DNA of 64,000 bases from Epiperipatus broadwayi. Its lineage: Eukaryota; Onychophora; Udeonychophora; Euonychophora; Peripatidae. The notes below the pieces were generated by a model. It made no database searches. It was not told the origin of the DNA and saw nothing but the letters and a program-made list of their open reading frames with translations. Below, in pieces: positions 21,865 through 35,830 of the stretch (the first letter of the stretch is position 1; every line of letters begins with the position of its first letter). The stretch is taken from the NCBI GenBank assembly GCA_028023455.1, contig JAQFVV010000567.1, forward strand, positions 124,001-188,000, written 5' to 3'. A program made the position numbers and the translations under genes.

Positions 21865-24800
21865 TGTACCTATAGTTTTGTCTGTTCTTATAACAAGATC
21901 TAGTATCTAGGCAAAAGTACCTCAAGTCCAATCATACACAAGATACATAAGTCAGGAACACTTGTGAACTCTGCCCTATTTGTCTATTTCCCAGATCTAC
22001 CAAATTATGAGCAACAATTCCAATGATACCCAATCTAATTTTATTTTTCTCAGCCAGCATCGCAAAGTGGAGACACAAAGAGTCTCTAATTGGAAATGAT
22101 AATGAACCCATTTTAGTATGGCAATATCACAAATTAACACCGCTCATGACTTTTCACATTATTTTTATCAGATAGTGGGATATCATCTAGTCATACTACA
22201 CATAAATTATATAATCAAGATATAATATTTATTGGATCAATGAAATAATGATTCTGAAAGTTTAGTTATATATATATATATATATATGATTTATTAATGT
22301 AAATAACATAATTATGAGTAATTTGATTATAACTCTTCATTAATTATCATTGGTCTCTTACATTTATTTAACAGGAGGTGTGTGTTTACAATTTAAGAAA
22401 TTACACATTTATTAATTTGTTGTTTTAGTGCAGCTGATTTATATGCCAATAATCAATAACTGACAATATCTAGAAAGACAATTTTAATAGCACTATATAC
22501 AATTATATAAATAAATCTTTAGTCCACCGCTAGAGAGAGAGAAAAGTAGCACTTGACCGATTATTTATGATTATTGTGTTTATTATAAAAATAAGATTCA
22601 CATTAATGAATGAAATAATCTCAGTTTATTCTGAGTAAAAAAATGAGTAAGGGAGAGCTAATTTGTAGTATATATAACTGCGTCAAAATGGTATCCACAT
22701 GAAAATATTAATAAATGATAAAGAAATCTGTTTAGTAGAATCAGAACATTATGGCTTAGGGATATTCATAGGTTTTATTTGGAATGAGAGCTAAGAGGGT
22801 GGTGTGTGCATGGTAGCATATTTATGTAATCCAGTTTCAGATTCTAAAAAGTGCTTCAGAATTTTCATGAAGGAAATGAAGATTGGTGACCGATTTCTTT
22901 CTGCTATTTTGGCAGAATTGGTTCACTGAACAATGAACAGTCTGCTGTGAAGTGCAATAGGCCGATTTTTCCCAGAGCTCTTCTATGCAGTTACCTCAAA
23001 TGACAAATTAAGTCCCAAAGGAGGTTTAAGAGCCTTGTTCTTGGACTTGAATATACGAAGTGGGGTTTGACTTTCCGATATGCCCAGGGAATGAAACACA
23101 ATATATATATATATATATATATATAACATGAATGAGGGAGCCTGTATGCATGCAACACTTGGAATAACATACATATAAAACTTTGGAATAACATACATAT
23201 AAAACTTTTTAAATATGATTTAACTAATTAATATCTACATATTTTGGAATATCCAGCATAATGGTATGATTAGGTTACTAAATAGTATGGACAGATTAAA
23301 TTAAATGAAAAGATATTACTCTATTGAAAACTGAGAATCCCCCTGCCCTTATTCTATTAATTTACATGTATCACTTCCCACAAATGTTGAAACAAATATG
23401 AATATTCAGCTCTAAGTGCTTTTCTTGATTTTTACAATTAATTATACATATATACGCATTAGGTGGTGATTATTCAACAAGAAAAATATTTAAATTTAAA
23501 GAAACACATTTTATGATTTTAAAACTTATTTAATGTGGAAAAACATTTCTTGGAAAAACAGATGTTTACTCTGTTTTCTGACTATAACATTATAATCTAA
23601 TTAAATTGTTTTCTCCCAAACTGGCAAGCATCCATTGTAATAAAAATAACAAAACTTGTTTTTTAAATAAAAATTTAATTGATCTCCCCATGAAAAGAAG
23701 GGGGGGTTTAGAAGAGAGAGCAAACATACTTGCGAATTTAGGAGATTATTGGCATATTATTGCAAAATACAAAAATATAAAATGTAATAAAAATTACAAA
23801 ATATTGTTGCCATATGAAAGTGAAATAAGAAATTATGATTATTTAATAGAGGCTCAATGATAGGAGAGAGTTTAATAGAGAGTTTATAGAGAGTTAAAGA
23901 CATATACAAATCATTTTAAATTGATAATTAATTTCTGATCTCTTGATCAGCTAAAAGAGTTATAATATGTTTAATAAATAGTTAAGCAAGAAATTAAGAT
24001 TAAGGTTGAAGTGATTTAATGAGAGTTTATGAATTATAAATGGCATCATGAATTTATTACCTCAATCCATTAGTAGTAGTGGTCCTTGGTTATTTGTAGT
24101 GTCCATCATAGACTAGATCTAGTTTTTATTCTTGTTTGTCAGGCAGGTAGCATTTCCATTATCTAATGTTTAAGTACATAACTATAGTTCATGGGTCCAT
24201 AGATCTTGGGTGATGATTTTGGAAGAGACTGCATTTGTGAATGGCGAGGAAGGTGAAGTTTTCCTCTACTCATGGCACATTGATTTAAATGTAAAATGAG
24301 CATGGATTTAGCTTGCCATGGCTTTTATAAAAATAGCTGTTCTCCTGGGGTATTCAAATCCAGAACTATTTATATGTTTTTGCAAGTTATTTTGAAATGC
24401 TTTTAGTAATCATCCTAAGGCAATTTAACTACCATATCGATCTGCAATTTGCAGACCGGATGTACACTTTTGTTGTTATAAGTTATAAGACATGACAATC
24501 CTGCTAAAATTTCTCGAATGATTGTTTTAAAATATAAGCTTAGATTTTAAAACTAATTTGGACTAGATAAATTTTCCACTAATGGATCTTATGTTATTTT
24601 TATAAAATTATAATATTCTTAACTGGGACTAATGGATTTCCTGTTAATTGATTTAATTGCATTCTGAATATTCGGCAGGATTGCATCAGTTTTTTTTCTG
24701 ACTGCCATTACTAAAATAAATAATATTTTATATAAAATTTTAAATATACAGTTTAATATAGTACTTCTTGATATCATAATTCATTTACAATTAATCTCCC

Positions 24801-27007
24801 ATCACCTATGATATATACGTATCCATTACACACATATATGACTTGAAATAATATAAAATATTTATTTGTTTAAGATATTTAAATTAAGATATTAATAAAT
24901 ATCTATGTCATGGTTATTTTAATAATTAAAACAAAATGAAAAATGTATTAATAAGTGCATAAATTCATAAAAGGATGGAGTTTGAATTTGGTTTGGTGGT
25001 GGGAGATTGGAGTGGGCTGTGAAGTGCAATCTGAGTATCAGATTGACTGCTTCGATACATACATACATAGATATTCTGGGTTAATTTTAGGAATCACCTT
25101 CATTCCTTTGTTCTTAAAAAATACATAAATACAAATTTTTATCTTTGTTTCTTAAAAGTAAGTATCTATGATTTCCAAATGAAAGAATAGAAATTTCTAA
25201 ATTGATGGTGAAAATTGATAACCACTTCAAATGACTTAGAAACAAGAAAAGCAATCCAAATAGCAAATTTTTATAATAATCTTCTAAGAAATTGTTTTTC
25301 TTTTACATTTTTATAATTAAATGTATTTATAGGATATTTCAATAATTATCCATGAATTTTTAATGTAAAACAAAAAGAGTAAAGAAGCCACATAGAGTCC
25401 GAATTTATAGATAACAATGACTGACTCACAGTTTATTAAATTATTTTAAATTCCTTTTTTATGAATGATAAGTTCATTTTTATTATTTATAACATTGGAA
25501 ACATTTTTCTGGGCATAAAATATGCAAATTTGAATGTAAGAATTTGTCTGCAATAGCTATCAATGTTGAAGCATGCATGAAATTGTTTACATATGTGATC
25601 AACAATATTGCCAGGCATGAATTCATCATATTATTAAATGTTTACACAAGGCTTCTATATTGTGTTCTTATTTTATATATGTTAATAATTGCAGATGGGA
25701 TTTTTGTTTACAAGTTTTAAAAAATGAAATGTATATCTATAACTTGTTTTTGGTACTAATACATACAGATACAATTTGATAGCTGATTTATTTGCTAAAT
25801 TTTTTTATTGTGTAATGATTACTTTCAGGTCTCCATTATTTAATTGGATGTATTACTGGTTAATAAAGTATATTACTTATCAATGATAGAATCTGGTTTA
25901 TTGTTATCTATAACATTTAGTTTAATATTGGATAAATGTCTAATGCATGATGCAAGATTTTGTGTAGCCAAAGGTTTAGTTCTAGTATAAGTCTTTTAAG
26001 CAACCAATAAAATTTTGAGATTGTTTACATTTATGATTATGTTTTATCAGTAGCAAGAATAATTCAAAAACTTAAAGATTAAATGAAAAAATGATTAGTG
26101 ATAATTGAAAAATAATGAAAGATAATTTAAATTATAATGTTGTTAGAGATCAGGTTTATTCTTTAATAATAATAATTTAATGAGATGTATACTGAAAAAC
26201 AGGACAAAGTTCTAAAACTTGTCACTAACAATGTATTGTACATGTGTCAAAATATCATTAATCTGTAGTCTAAAATTTAAAACATATTTAAGCAATGCTT
26301 TCTTATTTTCACAGAATATAAAGTAATTGATTAAAAGAACTGGATTATTTAAATTTTTATTCATGGCATGGGAATATATGTTTGATTAACCTATTAATTA
26401 AAATTAGTTTAATTTTATTATTATCTGAGATTGGTATTTATAAATATAGTTTGCAGGGCAAAATCAGAATTTAAATCAGAGATAAGGAAATGTATTAATA
26501 GAAATAGTAGGTACTTACAAATTATATTTACTGTGTTATACCAAGAAAATAGTTGTCTAGATTGTGAACCCAGTAGAACTTCTGGTGAGTGCATTTCCGT
26601 TTCTTCATAAGCTGACTATTACAATATGTATATATAATCTCAAAATCAAAAAGTTAACAAGAACTTACGATAGAGAAATTAAAATAATACACAGACTACA
26701 CAGGATAATGATTTTATTAATTTAATTTATCAAGAGTAATAAAAATGGGATAAATATATTATTTATTTATGATATAACCACAACTTGTTTAATATTTAAA
26801 TATCAGTCAATACGACATCATATAAATAAATCAATTTTTGTTGTTAGTTTAGTAGTTCCATTTAACAATTATTTAGTTACATTTTTTAGTATTGGCTCAG
26901 TTGTATTAGCTGGGTTGCTAGTTGCAACATAAATTAAAAAAACAAAACAAAAATATTTTATTTATTTTAAATAATATTATTAATTTATTTATTAATATTA
27001 GGAATAA
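21865..27007. other. AT-rich intergenic or intronic DNA
   Basis: Items seen: (TA)n at 22268-22287 and 23101-23124, and a perfect 24-bp tandem duplication (TTTGGAATAACATACATATA unit) at about 23158-23206. An 84-codon open frame at 23606-23860(+) lacks an ATG start but contains LPMKRRGGLEERANIL and LLPYESEIRNYDYL; I do not recognise it, and it may be an exon or an old transposon piece. A somewhat less AT-rich stretch lies at 24070-24480. Otherwise nothing supported. Confidence 0.5.
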
Positions 27008-27089
27008 ATGTTACTTGCTGAAAACGTTTTTGCACCGACTGGAGTATTATGTTGTTCAAATTTAGAAAATTTTAAACTAACTCTTATCG
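27008..27089 (+). CDS. Candidate coding exon with start codon
   Basis: An acceptor-like TTATTAATATTAG ends at 27001. After ATAA, an ATG at 27008 opens 27 codons (MLLAENVFAPTGVLCC, then SNLENFKLTLI) up to a strong donor ATCG|GTGAGT at 27089/27090. Base composition within the exon is less skewed than its surroundings and codon choice looks protein-like. The exon ends in phase 1. I do not recognise the protein, and I could not link it with confidence to a next exon. It could be chance, so this is only a candidate. Confidence 0.35.
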
Positions 27090-27340
27090 GTGAGTTTTAA
27101 GATATAGCAATTATTATAAACATTAATCTTTTTTTATTATATGTGTATTATATTTTTATACAACGTATGGTTTGGTTTATATATGCTTGGAATTCAATTT
27201 ATATATCATATGAATATATAAAATTAATATAACTTCATCACCTCATATGTCATTGTTACATGTAAATTAAATGTAAGTAGTATATTTATTGTTATATATA
27301 TATGTTAAAACGAAGATTTGCACGGGTTAAATATATAAAA

Positions 27341-27482
27341 TACATATTTTGCGGGTTCATCCGTGTTAAAAAACTTTTAATATTAATATACTGACGTTTC
27401 GACTTGGTCACAAGTCGAAGTCGAAACGTCAGTATATTAATATTAAAAGTTTTTTAACACGGATGAACCCGCAAAATATGTA
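27341..27482. repeat. Perfect 65-bp-arm hairpin with a half hammerhead in each arm
   Basis: 27341-27405 and 27418-27482 are exact reverse complements with a 12-bp loop (27406-27417). The arms contain GCGGGTTCATCCGTG and, near the loop, GACGTTTCGACTT. Read outward from the loop, each side gives the 3' half of a minimal hammerhead: a GACUU/AAGUC stem II strand, GAAA, the self-complementary ACGU and C. The 5' half with CUGANGA is missing. The perfect arms indicate recent origin or gene conversion. Confidence 0.9.
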
Positions 27483-28263
27483 TTATATATATATATTACT
27501 GATCCTAATAAGAAATATGAGAAGTGTGGGCAAAGCAAGATAAACCAAGAAATTGCAACATTTATACTTTATGAGGGACAAGTCTTATGAATGAGACTGT
27601 GTGTGTAGTAACAATCAGTTCCCACATTTGCATTAGAATAGCCCTATCGTGGACATATCAGTTGTGGTACAGAGAACATGAGATAAGATCATAAATAGGA
27701 TTGATTAGTGTACCAGAAAATATATAAAACATGAGGTGAAACTTAATGAACACAGGAGATTGCTAAAATAACATTTTTCTGTAACTTTAGCACAGACACA
27801 TATCTTTCTCACATTTTTTTTTATTTTTCATTTCATGAGATTTAAAAAAAAAACATATATCTAAAATTTGTTTAATTTTAAATATATTTTTGTTTTTATT
27901 TCGTTGTAAGGAAATAAAAAATTATTTAAATGAACTTTAGATTATCTGTTCATCACCATGCATACCCATCCACACCCTTCTAAGACAATTACTTTGTAAT
28001 GGGTGTGTGCTGACAACACATTTTAAAATATTTATTTCTCAAACATTTGTTTCTCTCGCTACTATGTATTTGTTTATTGAAATATTACTTACCTATAAAA
28101 TTGGAAAAGATTCAAATAATTTTCATTTATCAATATAAATATTAATATTTTTTAAATTTGCATATTTGAATAAAACATAACTTCACCATTCTTTATAATA
28201 TTTATTCATTTTATGCTAGATTAAATTATAATGCTTTAAGAGAAAATACATCTTTACAAAATT

Positions 28264-28672
28264 GTTACATTTTTATTTACAACTGTCAAACTCACTCCAC
28301 TCACAACTTTGATATTATCCACCTCAGATAAATACAATAATGATTATTACTAATCATTTACTAAACTAGAGATTATCTTTAGCACAGATATAAACTTTAA
28401 ACCTCAGGTAAAGATTAATATATCTGATTTTTTTATTTTAAACATACACACACATGGAGTTATTCATCTTTTCTTTTCCCATGTGTAATATCTTTACAGC
28501 TATATTAAACAACCTCCATATTTCCCCATTCTTTTTAAATTCACATAAATAAAGATACAATTAAAGACAAATGATCCCAAGATGCATTTCATGCTGAACC
28601 AACATCCAGGTCACCATCTCCCATATATATCTCTCTATTACATAAAGAATATTTATCTACAGTAAATTGTTA
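28264..28672 (+). repeat. Family II repeat, one complete ~405-bp unit
   Basis: The unit starts GTTACATTTTTATTTAC at 28264, and the next unit begins at 28669 (GTTACC), giving a period of 405 bp. It combines the block seen at 17054-17345 with the hammerhead block at 28573-28615. At 35761-36172 the same two blocks occur in the opposite order, as expected from permuted copies of a tandem or circular unit. No ORF. Confidence 0.8.
28573..28615 (-). ncRNA. Decayed hammerhead core of family II, 28-kb copy
   Basis: Minus strand: GGUGACC, then CUGGAUG where CUGAUGA is expected, a UUGGUUCAGCAU hairpin end, an intact GAAA, the self-complementary AUGCAU, C, then UUGGGAUC. The 3' half is intact; the 5' core has mutated. 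Confidence 0.55.
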
Positions 28673-31600
28673 CCATTAATATAATAATATTGAGTCACCA
28701 GGGATTTGCATAAATATACTTCAGCTCTAACTATCTTTCCAATCAAATATAAAGTAAATATTATATTTATTTATATAATGGCTAATATGTGCCAATAATA
28801 TATTTTATAAATATAATACATAAATCTTTTATGGTATTAAAAATACATAACTTTATTCTTACTTATATTATAGCTGAGAATTGCTATTATTTCTACATAA
28901 ATAAAACATCCAATTATTAATATGAATTTTAAACATCTGTCTTTGATTATTTGGTTAATACCAGAAATAAGTCAATTTACATTTCTCTAATTTAAAATCT
29001 TCCCAGTTTTATGATAGTAATATTTATTTTGGGTATTTATATTGATATAATATGCTCTTATGATATATGCACAATCATATTTGATATTTACTAAAATATA
29101 GTAAAAAGCCTTTAAATTTTTTCAGACATGTTGGTAATATTTATGTTGTTATCCATATTTTCTTGAGAACATAAATAATTAACATGTATTAGCAAATATG
29201 TAAATGCTTATAAATTATTTACATTAAAAGCTTCTACATATATATGTATATTACTATTGTAATGAGTTGTCTACATAGATGTATTAAAAATAATTAGATA
29301 AGTTGGCAGTGTGTTCCTCAGGTTTAGTTTAGGGTTATTTAATTAATAGGGAAAATAGCATTTAATTTTTCCATGCATATTTTTTTTATAATAATGAGTC
29401 TTCAATTAGTTAAATATTTTAAGTTTCAATATGATAGTATAAAAATTCTTAAATATTAAATTTGTTAAATAGTAATATGATTTTAATATGTGAATATTTT
29501 AATGAATTATAAATGATGGTTGAAGGAAGAGAACTTTATAAAATAATGTAAACAAGTTGTTGTTTTTTCTTTTTTCTTTCTCTTCAGCAACTATCATTAA
29601 TTAGTAGTTTTAATTTAAATTATGAAAATGTACTAAGAAAAAATAATTTTCTCTTTTGTGTAAATTTTTAATAGATATTAATTTTAATCTTAAAAGATGG
29701 ATAAAGTTTTATTTTTAATAGTATTTTTTTTTTAAAAAAATAAGATTTTAATACTTTTAGTAAATTTTGTTTTAATTAGAGTTTTTTTATTTTCTCTTTA
29801 ACTCTCTTCAATGCAAAAAATCAAATCAATGTAATTAACTAATTTTATTTTCTTTTGCAAAAAAAGTAATTAGAAAATAATTTCAAGAATTCTATGATGT
29901 TAATTTAAGTTATTGACTTGTTTTTTAATGTCTATGATTAAGGAGAGAAATATCTGAACAAATTGTATTATAAAAATTATCTATTTGACTATTACAAAAA
30001 CTGTCATTTTGGAGACAGATTGTAATTGGCTTGTGGGAAGAATTGTTCTAGAAAAATAATGTGAGCACAAATAAGTAAGAAGGCCCAATGTCTGGTGAAA
30101 ACAAAATTCCTAACTTAGCTGTTGAAAAGAGAGCAATCATGTCTTAAACCAGCTGATAAAGAAGAAAAAACAGAAGTCTTTTCCAAGCTATTGCATAATG
30201 CAATAGGAATCTTAACTATGCTATTGCATAGAATAGTAGAAGCTTTAATCAAGCTTTTAGCATATTATGAGTTTAGTTATAAAATGGGTTCTACAATATC
30301 ATGTTCTAAATTCAGCTAAAAGGTAAACATCATATTCCTCCATGTAGTCTTTCTTCACTAGAATAAAAATTTAGAGAACTTATAATTTAAAGTAATCTAC
30401 AATTTGTTTTCAACCAAAAGCATGAGTTTCTGTATTTGTTAATACCATCTGAAAATTTTAATGAAAAGAAATGGATAAAACTTACAATTTTTAACCTGGA
30501 AATATTACACACCAGTAAAAAACAAATTATCCCCTTTGCACTGATAATATTTTGACAGATTTTTATATTCTTACTAGATTTAAGCTTTCAACTTTTATTT
30601 TAATATTAAACCATTATTGTTTATCAGAATATAATAAATTTGATCTCATTTGATAAATATTTTTGTTTAGAAATTAAATAAATTTTAAACAATTATTTTT
30701 GATTTTTGAAATTATTTTAAAAGTTAGCTTTTAATCAAAACAAAGCACTATCATTTCATCAAGTTTCAAGTGGAGCCAATTCAATTTGAAAAATGAATGA
30801 CTTATTTGTTGTTTAATGTTTGATTTAAAAATCTGAACAAATTATTTTTGATATCTAGTAAATGTATCACTTTATGCTTTAAAATCTTAAATTTTTACAA
30901 TATTACTAAATGTTATAACAGACTGTTGTAGTGACAAAATATCTAGACTGTTGCATTTCCTATGACTTTAATCTCTATGGTAATATACAAATGAATATAT
31001 TTTTTTATATTTAAAAATAAAAAAATTCTGTAAAAATAAATAAGTAATAATATATATTTTTAATTTCTAATAATTATTACACAATTATGATAAAAAAAAC
31101 AATCATAAACTTTCCAAAAACTCAAGTTTTTAGACTATCATAATATTTTCTCAAAGTAATCTCACAATGTTTGAAATGATCAAATATATAACAGACAGCC
31201 ATCATCATGAAGTTTAAAAAACTTTAAAATTTCCATTTATTCAATTATCCTATCATCTTTTGATTTTTTTAAATTAAAATATTAGAAAAAATTTATAGAT
31301 GAATTTTAAGGCTGTAAAAAAAACTTCACAAAATTTCTCAGCAAAAGCAAAAATACAAATACAATTTCTTGACTTTTGGACTGAGAATGCTTCATCATTA
31401 AAAACAAATAAATCAATCATGTTCATTTATATAAACCTTCAAGAAGATAATTCAACTGGAAATTATATTTGGAAATAGGAAGTCCTCTGAAAAATCAAAC
31501 CATGGTTACATATATATTTTTGTAAGGACACTGTATTTTTATTAATAGTAAAATAAAAAAGAAATTATTTTTATATAAAGTATTGTTTTTGCTTTTGTAA

Positions 31601-33036
31601 GAATTGATAATTTTAAATATTTTTATTGTTTTAAAATTGTGAAACATATTTTTATCCCTTCAATTTTCTTTTCAAAATTATGAATTAGCTTTTAGAAAAT
31701 TTATTTTTTTGTAAATTTAATTTTTTTAAACATATTTTTTTCTTTTCATTTATTTTTCTTTAAAATGTTGTTCTTCCAATTTTTTGTTATTTTACTATTT
31801 CATAAAAGTTTGTGTTGCTACTTCTGATTTGTTTGAAATTAAAATTTCTTTGTCTTCTTTATAAATTGTAAGAAAACCAAATGGTTTATGAATGTGTCAA
31901 TATATTCATTTTCTGCAGCTTGAGTTTTTTTATTATGGCATATGGCATATTAAAATTGAACAAAGTTCTGATTTTTCATTAATATTTTTAGTAATAAGTT
32001 CATTTATTTTTTTCTACTTAGTTTATTAGATTGCATGAAGAAGACAAAGGTGAATTTTTTCATCAGCTAGAATGATTAATAAAATGGATTCCACATGCTT
32101 CATTGATTTTACAATTTCAAGGCCTTCTTCTTTAAATTAATGTAATATACATAAGTATTTAATTTAGATTTTTTTTTTTAGTATTTGTATATTATTGTTT
32201 AAATTTTTTATTATTATTTGATAAATGTATAATTTATTAATGTGTTTGTGTTTGTATTAGTATGTCTCCGTAGGATATAAATTTTACTTGTATTTAAATA
32301 TAATGAAAGTAGTGATTTATGCACAATGTAATTTTGGGGCTCTGATCCAAGTTTGAGGCAATCTTATTTTATAGACATAATGATTCTCAGATGGTCTAAT
32401 AATTTATTAGTATGTCTATATTTGTATTAGTGTGTCATGTTTGTACTTGCATGTTTGTATTTGTATAACAAGTAATGATTTTTATATAGTAAATTAAGTT
32501 ATTATAGAGCAGTGCAATGTACATTTTAAAGACAGATTATCAGATTCACAGAAAGATTGTAATTGATAAAACAATTACAAAATTTACTGGTCATAGCACT
32601 GTGTGAAAATATAAACTCTTAAAACCAATAAAGAGAGGTTTCAAGTGGTAGATGTCTGGTAGTAGCCAAAATGGTCATGTATATCAGATGAAATTGTATG
32701 CAAGTAAAGAATCAAATTCTGATTCTTGTCTATGCCTTGGTAATCATGCAGTCTGTAGCTAGCAAATGAGATATATGCAAATAAATTATATCTCTGTGAA
32801 AGAATAAATATAACAAGATAGAATAATTGGTGTGCACAAAAATAGAAACATCATTGGTATACTCAAAAAATATAAAATGAAAAGAGGAGACTCATTTTAT
32901 CATTGATATAGATGGAAGCCTTCAATTTCTAGTTTTGGATACACAAGAAGCCAATTGCTATGATTACAAATACATATCCACCTTCTGAAAATGATTTATT
33001 TTGTATCCTTTATTAGAATGAATCTTTTTCTTATAG
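28673..33036. other. AT-rich DNA, nothing recognised
   Basis: No supported gene, repeat or RNA. A 65-codon frame at 30122-30319(+) begins at TTG and contains KPADKEEKTEVFSKLL. It has no recognised family and no convincing splice sites. Confidence 0.5.
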
Positions 33037-33131
33037 ACACTTTGAGGTTTTTTAACTTTTGGGGTAGAAGATAAAATGAATTATTCTTCTGCTACTACTT
33101 TTGTAAATTCCGAAGCTATTAATTATCTCAG
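33037..33131 (+). CDS. Candidate first coding exon (start codon at 33076)
   Basis: A good acceptor (TCTTTTTCTTATAG) ends at 33036 and a strong donor (CTCAG|GTAAGA) follows 33131, giving a 95-nt exon. All three frames are closed if it is read as an internal coding exon. From ATG 33076 (context AAAATGA) the frame is open to the donor: MNYSSATTFVNSEAINYL. That fits an exon with 5' UTR plus the start of translation. It lies 6 kb downstream of the candidate at 27008, which has its own ATG, so the two are not obviously one gene. Protein unknown. Confidence 0.3.
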
Positions 33132-34420
33132 GTAAGAAGTATTATATATAGTTTGAATGAGAATTTTGTGAGGAATACAAAGAAATTATCAATGAAGATG
33201 CAATTTTAAACTTAGTTAATGATAAATTAGAAATTATGAACAAACATTAAAATAATAATTTTTTCGGTTATTGAAATTTCTTTTTTTTCCTTACTTTTTA
33301 ATGGCAACAACTACTTGTCTTAGGTTTACTTTTTCCCTTAGTTTGTCTAGTTTTTATCAATGTAAAGTTTTTGTTCTAACATTATTACAACTGAAATTAT
33401 TGTGAAAATTGGTCTCAAATCAAATTTTTTAAAAACTCAATATGGCATAAAATCCCTTAAAATATTTAAAGAAATAATTCTTAATTAAAAATTAATTTAT
33501 AAATATAAATCAACTGACTGATTATAATTTTTATGAAGATGTATTTTTTGATGAAATGAATATTTAAAATTTCATACTGTCATGCCATTTTTTGTTTATC
33601 GTTAATCATTTAGTTATTAAATAACTGTTCTAAAAATATTTTTAATCTTAATTTATTTATCCATTTCCTGTTTCATAAATTACAGTATGTGTGACTTTAT
33701 TTCATGACAGCTTAATGTTCTAGGATTTTTTTAAAGTGATCCCAATAAAACTATTTATTATAATAGGGTAAACCTAAGAATTGTTTGAAATGAATTATAA
33801 TTAGCTGCCTTATATATTTATTTATCTCTTACAGTAATAGTTTATAGAGTTCTTGATTCATGAGCTAGATGTGTGTATAACAGTTAAATGGAATAGGGGT
33901 AAGGTTTAGTGTTATGAACATATCCAGATGATGATGATTTTAATTGGTGCAAAAGGGATATCCATTAAAGTCTATGCACTACAATTCAGTTTATTTATTG
34001 CTTCTTTACAAATTTAGTTTATAGTTGGCCAATACATTAATAGTACTATGTGCCCAAAACATTGATGATGATCAGGATGTTTTTAGTATCATATCATTAT
34101 TTGACTTATTGTTGTATTTTGATGAAGTAGCACTTAAGTATGTGCATACACATAATTATTGTTTGTATTGCTTCCCTAGGTTTGGCAGTGGCTAAATAAT
34201 TAGTCTGGTTTATAAGGACCACTTTCAAATTTAGTCACAAGATTGACTGTTGATTTATTTTTATTGTTGATCATTAATGATGAAGATTATTACTTTTGTG
34301 CAATGCTGGTGAACTTATAGTTAGTTTTGTTCTAATCTCTCATGCTCATTTTTTTATATTTAATTTTATATTTTGTTTATTTGGGATAATGATGATTTCC
34401 TATATTTTTATATTCTGCCC
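33132..34420. other. AT-rich DNA, nothing recognised
   Basis: No supported feature. Confidence 0.5.
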
Positions 34421-34424
34421 TAAT

Positions 34425-34600
34425 GTGGTACACTGTTACAAATGGTTACCCAATAATGGGTCATTGTAAACTCAGACTTTCTCTTCTTAATCTGTATTTT
34501 CCATACTGTTACAATTGGTGCCCAATTGTGGGAGCACATAATCTCAGATTCTCCCTAATTAATAATCCTATTTTCTATACTGTTAAGGGTGTGTTTGATT
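34425..34600 (+). repeat. Tandem LTR-end/primer-binding-site-like relic
   Basis: Two imperfect units: one contains CACTGTTACAAATGGTTACC then CAATAATGGG, the other TACTGTTACAATTGGTGCCC then AATTGTGGG. A third TACTGTTA follows at about 34580. TTACA, two bases, then TGGTGCCCAA looks like an LTR end followed by a tRNA-Lys-type primer-binding site at 34513. No LTR body is evident. Confidence 0.35.
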
Positions 34601-35760
34601 TATTAAAATACATTTTTAATTTTATTTTAAAAGTATTTTTAACAGGCTTAATCTTTTTTTAAGTTAGTAAAAGTATATAAATAATAGTTTATAACTTTCA
34701 GTAGTTATTAACAAAATTAAATAAGAATAATTTACAAATTTGTAAAAGGAACTATGTTAGCAAAATAAAAATATAAAGAATACATTTTTATCACTATTTG
34801 TTATTAACCTTTTTTTTAATGAAATGCACCATTTTTAACTCAACTTTGTTAATTTTTTTTTTGTTTAAAAACTTTTGAGATTCAGATTAGGTTTCATTTA
34901 GCATTTTTTGTATTATTGAGATTATTTTATCTTTATTTCACGTATAAGATCTTTGCATTATTAGTCCAAGGAAGCAAAATTTTTGAATTTTATGTTAAAC
35001 ATCATGTTTTCTTTGAAAAATCTAAATAATGAGTCTTCTCTTACTTCCAAAACATTTCAGACTGTCATTCTTTTAATGAATGTTATCAAAGATATAATAA
35101 CTGTTCTTTCTTAGTAGGTTATAGAAGACAAAACAAATCTACTTAAAAGTTTATGTAATGATTTTTTCTAGTATTTTTCATTCAGTATTTGTTATACAGT
35201 AATATTTCTTTAACATTTCAATTAAAAATTGACATAGTTTTCAGAAATATTTATCATAACCTTCAGCAACTGGGATTTTATTTTATATTTATCATCCCTT
35301 TAACTATTGTGATTTATCTATTATGTATTTACACTTATTCTGCACTTATATTAAATTTTTCACAGTCATATTTATTTTAATTAAATAAAAATTATATAAG
35401 ATAATGAATCTATAAGATAAATAACAGTAGTATTATAAAATGACTAATTTAAAGTAAAGTTAATATGATATTATGTATTACTAATTTGAATTTTTAAAAA
35501 AAATTTTTATACTAAATAATATCTTTTAAGTTCATAATTTCAGTTTTCCTTCATCAATTAAAAAAAATTCTACTATATATTTGTGAACTATTCAGTCGTA
35601 TTGCTCTATTTCTCCTCTATCCTTGTTAATTGTAATATCATTTATTATTTATTAAAATAATTTCTGTGGAATATTTACAAGTTTAAAGTTAAGTACTGTG
35701 TTACTATGAGAATAATTATATTATTTACACAACATAACATCTCAAGGGTATTTTGTAGAT
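34601..35760. other. AT-rich DNA, nothing recognised
   Basis: Open frames here are short, hydrophobic and typical of random AT-rich sequence. Confidence 0.5.
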
Positions 35761-35830
35761 ATAATAAACACCTCCATACTTCCTCATTCTTTTTAAATTC
35801 ACTTAAATAAAGATATAATAAAAGGCAAAT

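Noticed and set aside
21865-21900. TGTACCTATA identical to the start of LTR copy 1, a possible third LTR
   Set aside because: Similarity ends after ten bases and no TATA box, internal blocks or primer site follow.
32055-32080. TCATCAG (complement of CUGAUGA)
   Set aside because: It is followed by an A/T run with no stem II and no GAAA box in position.
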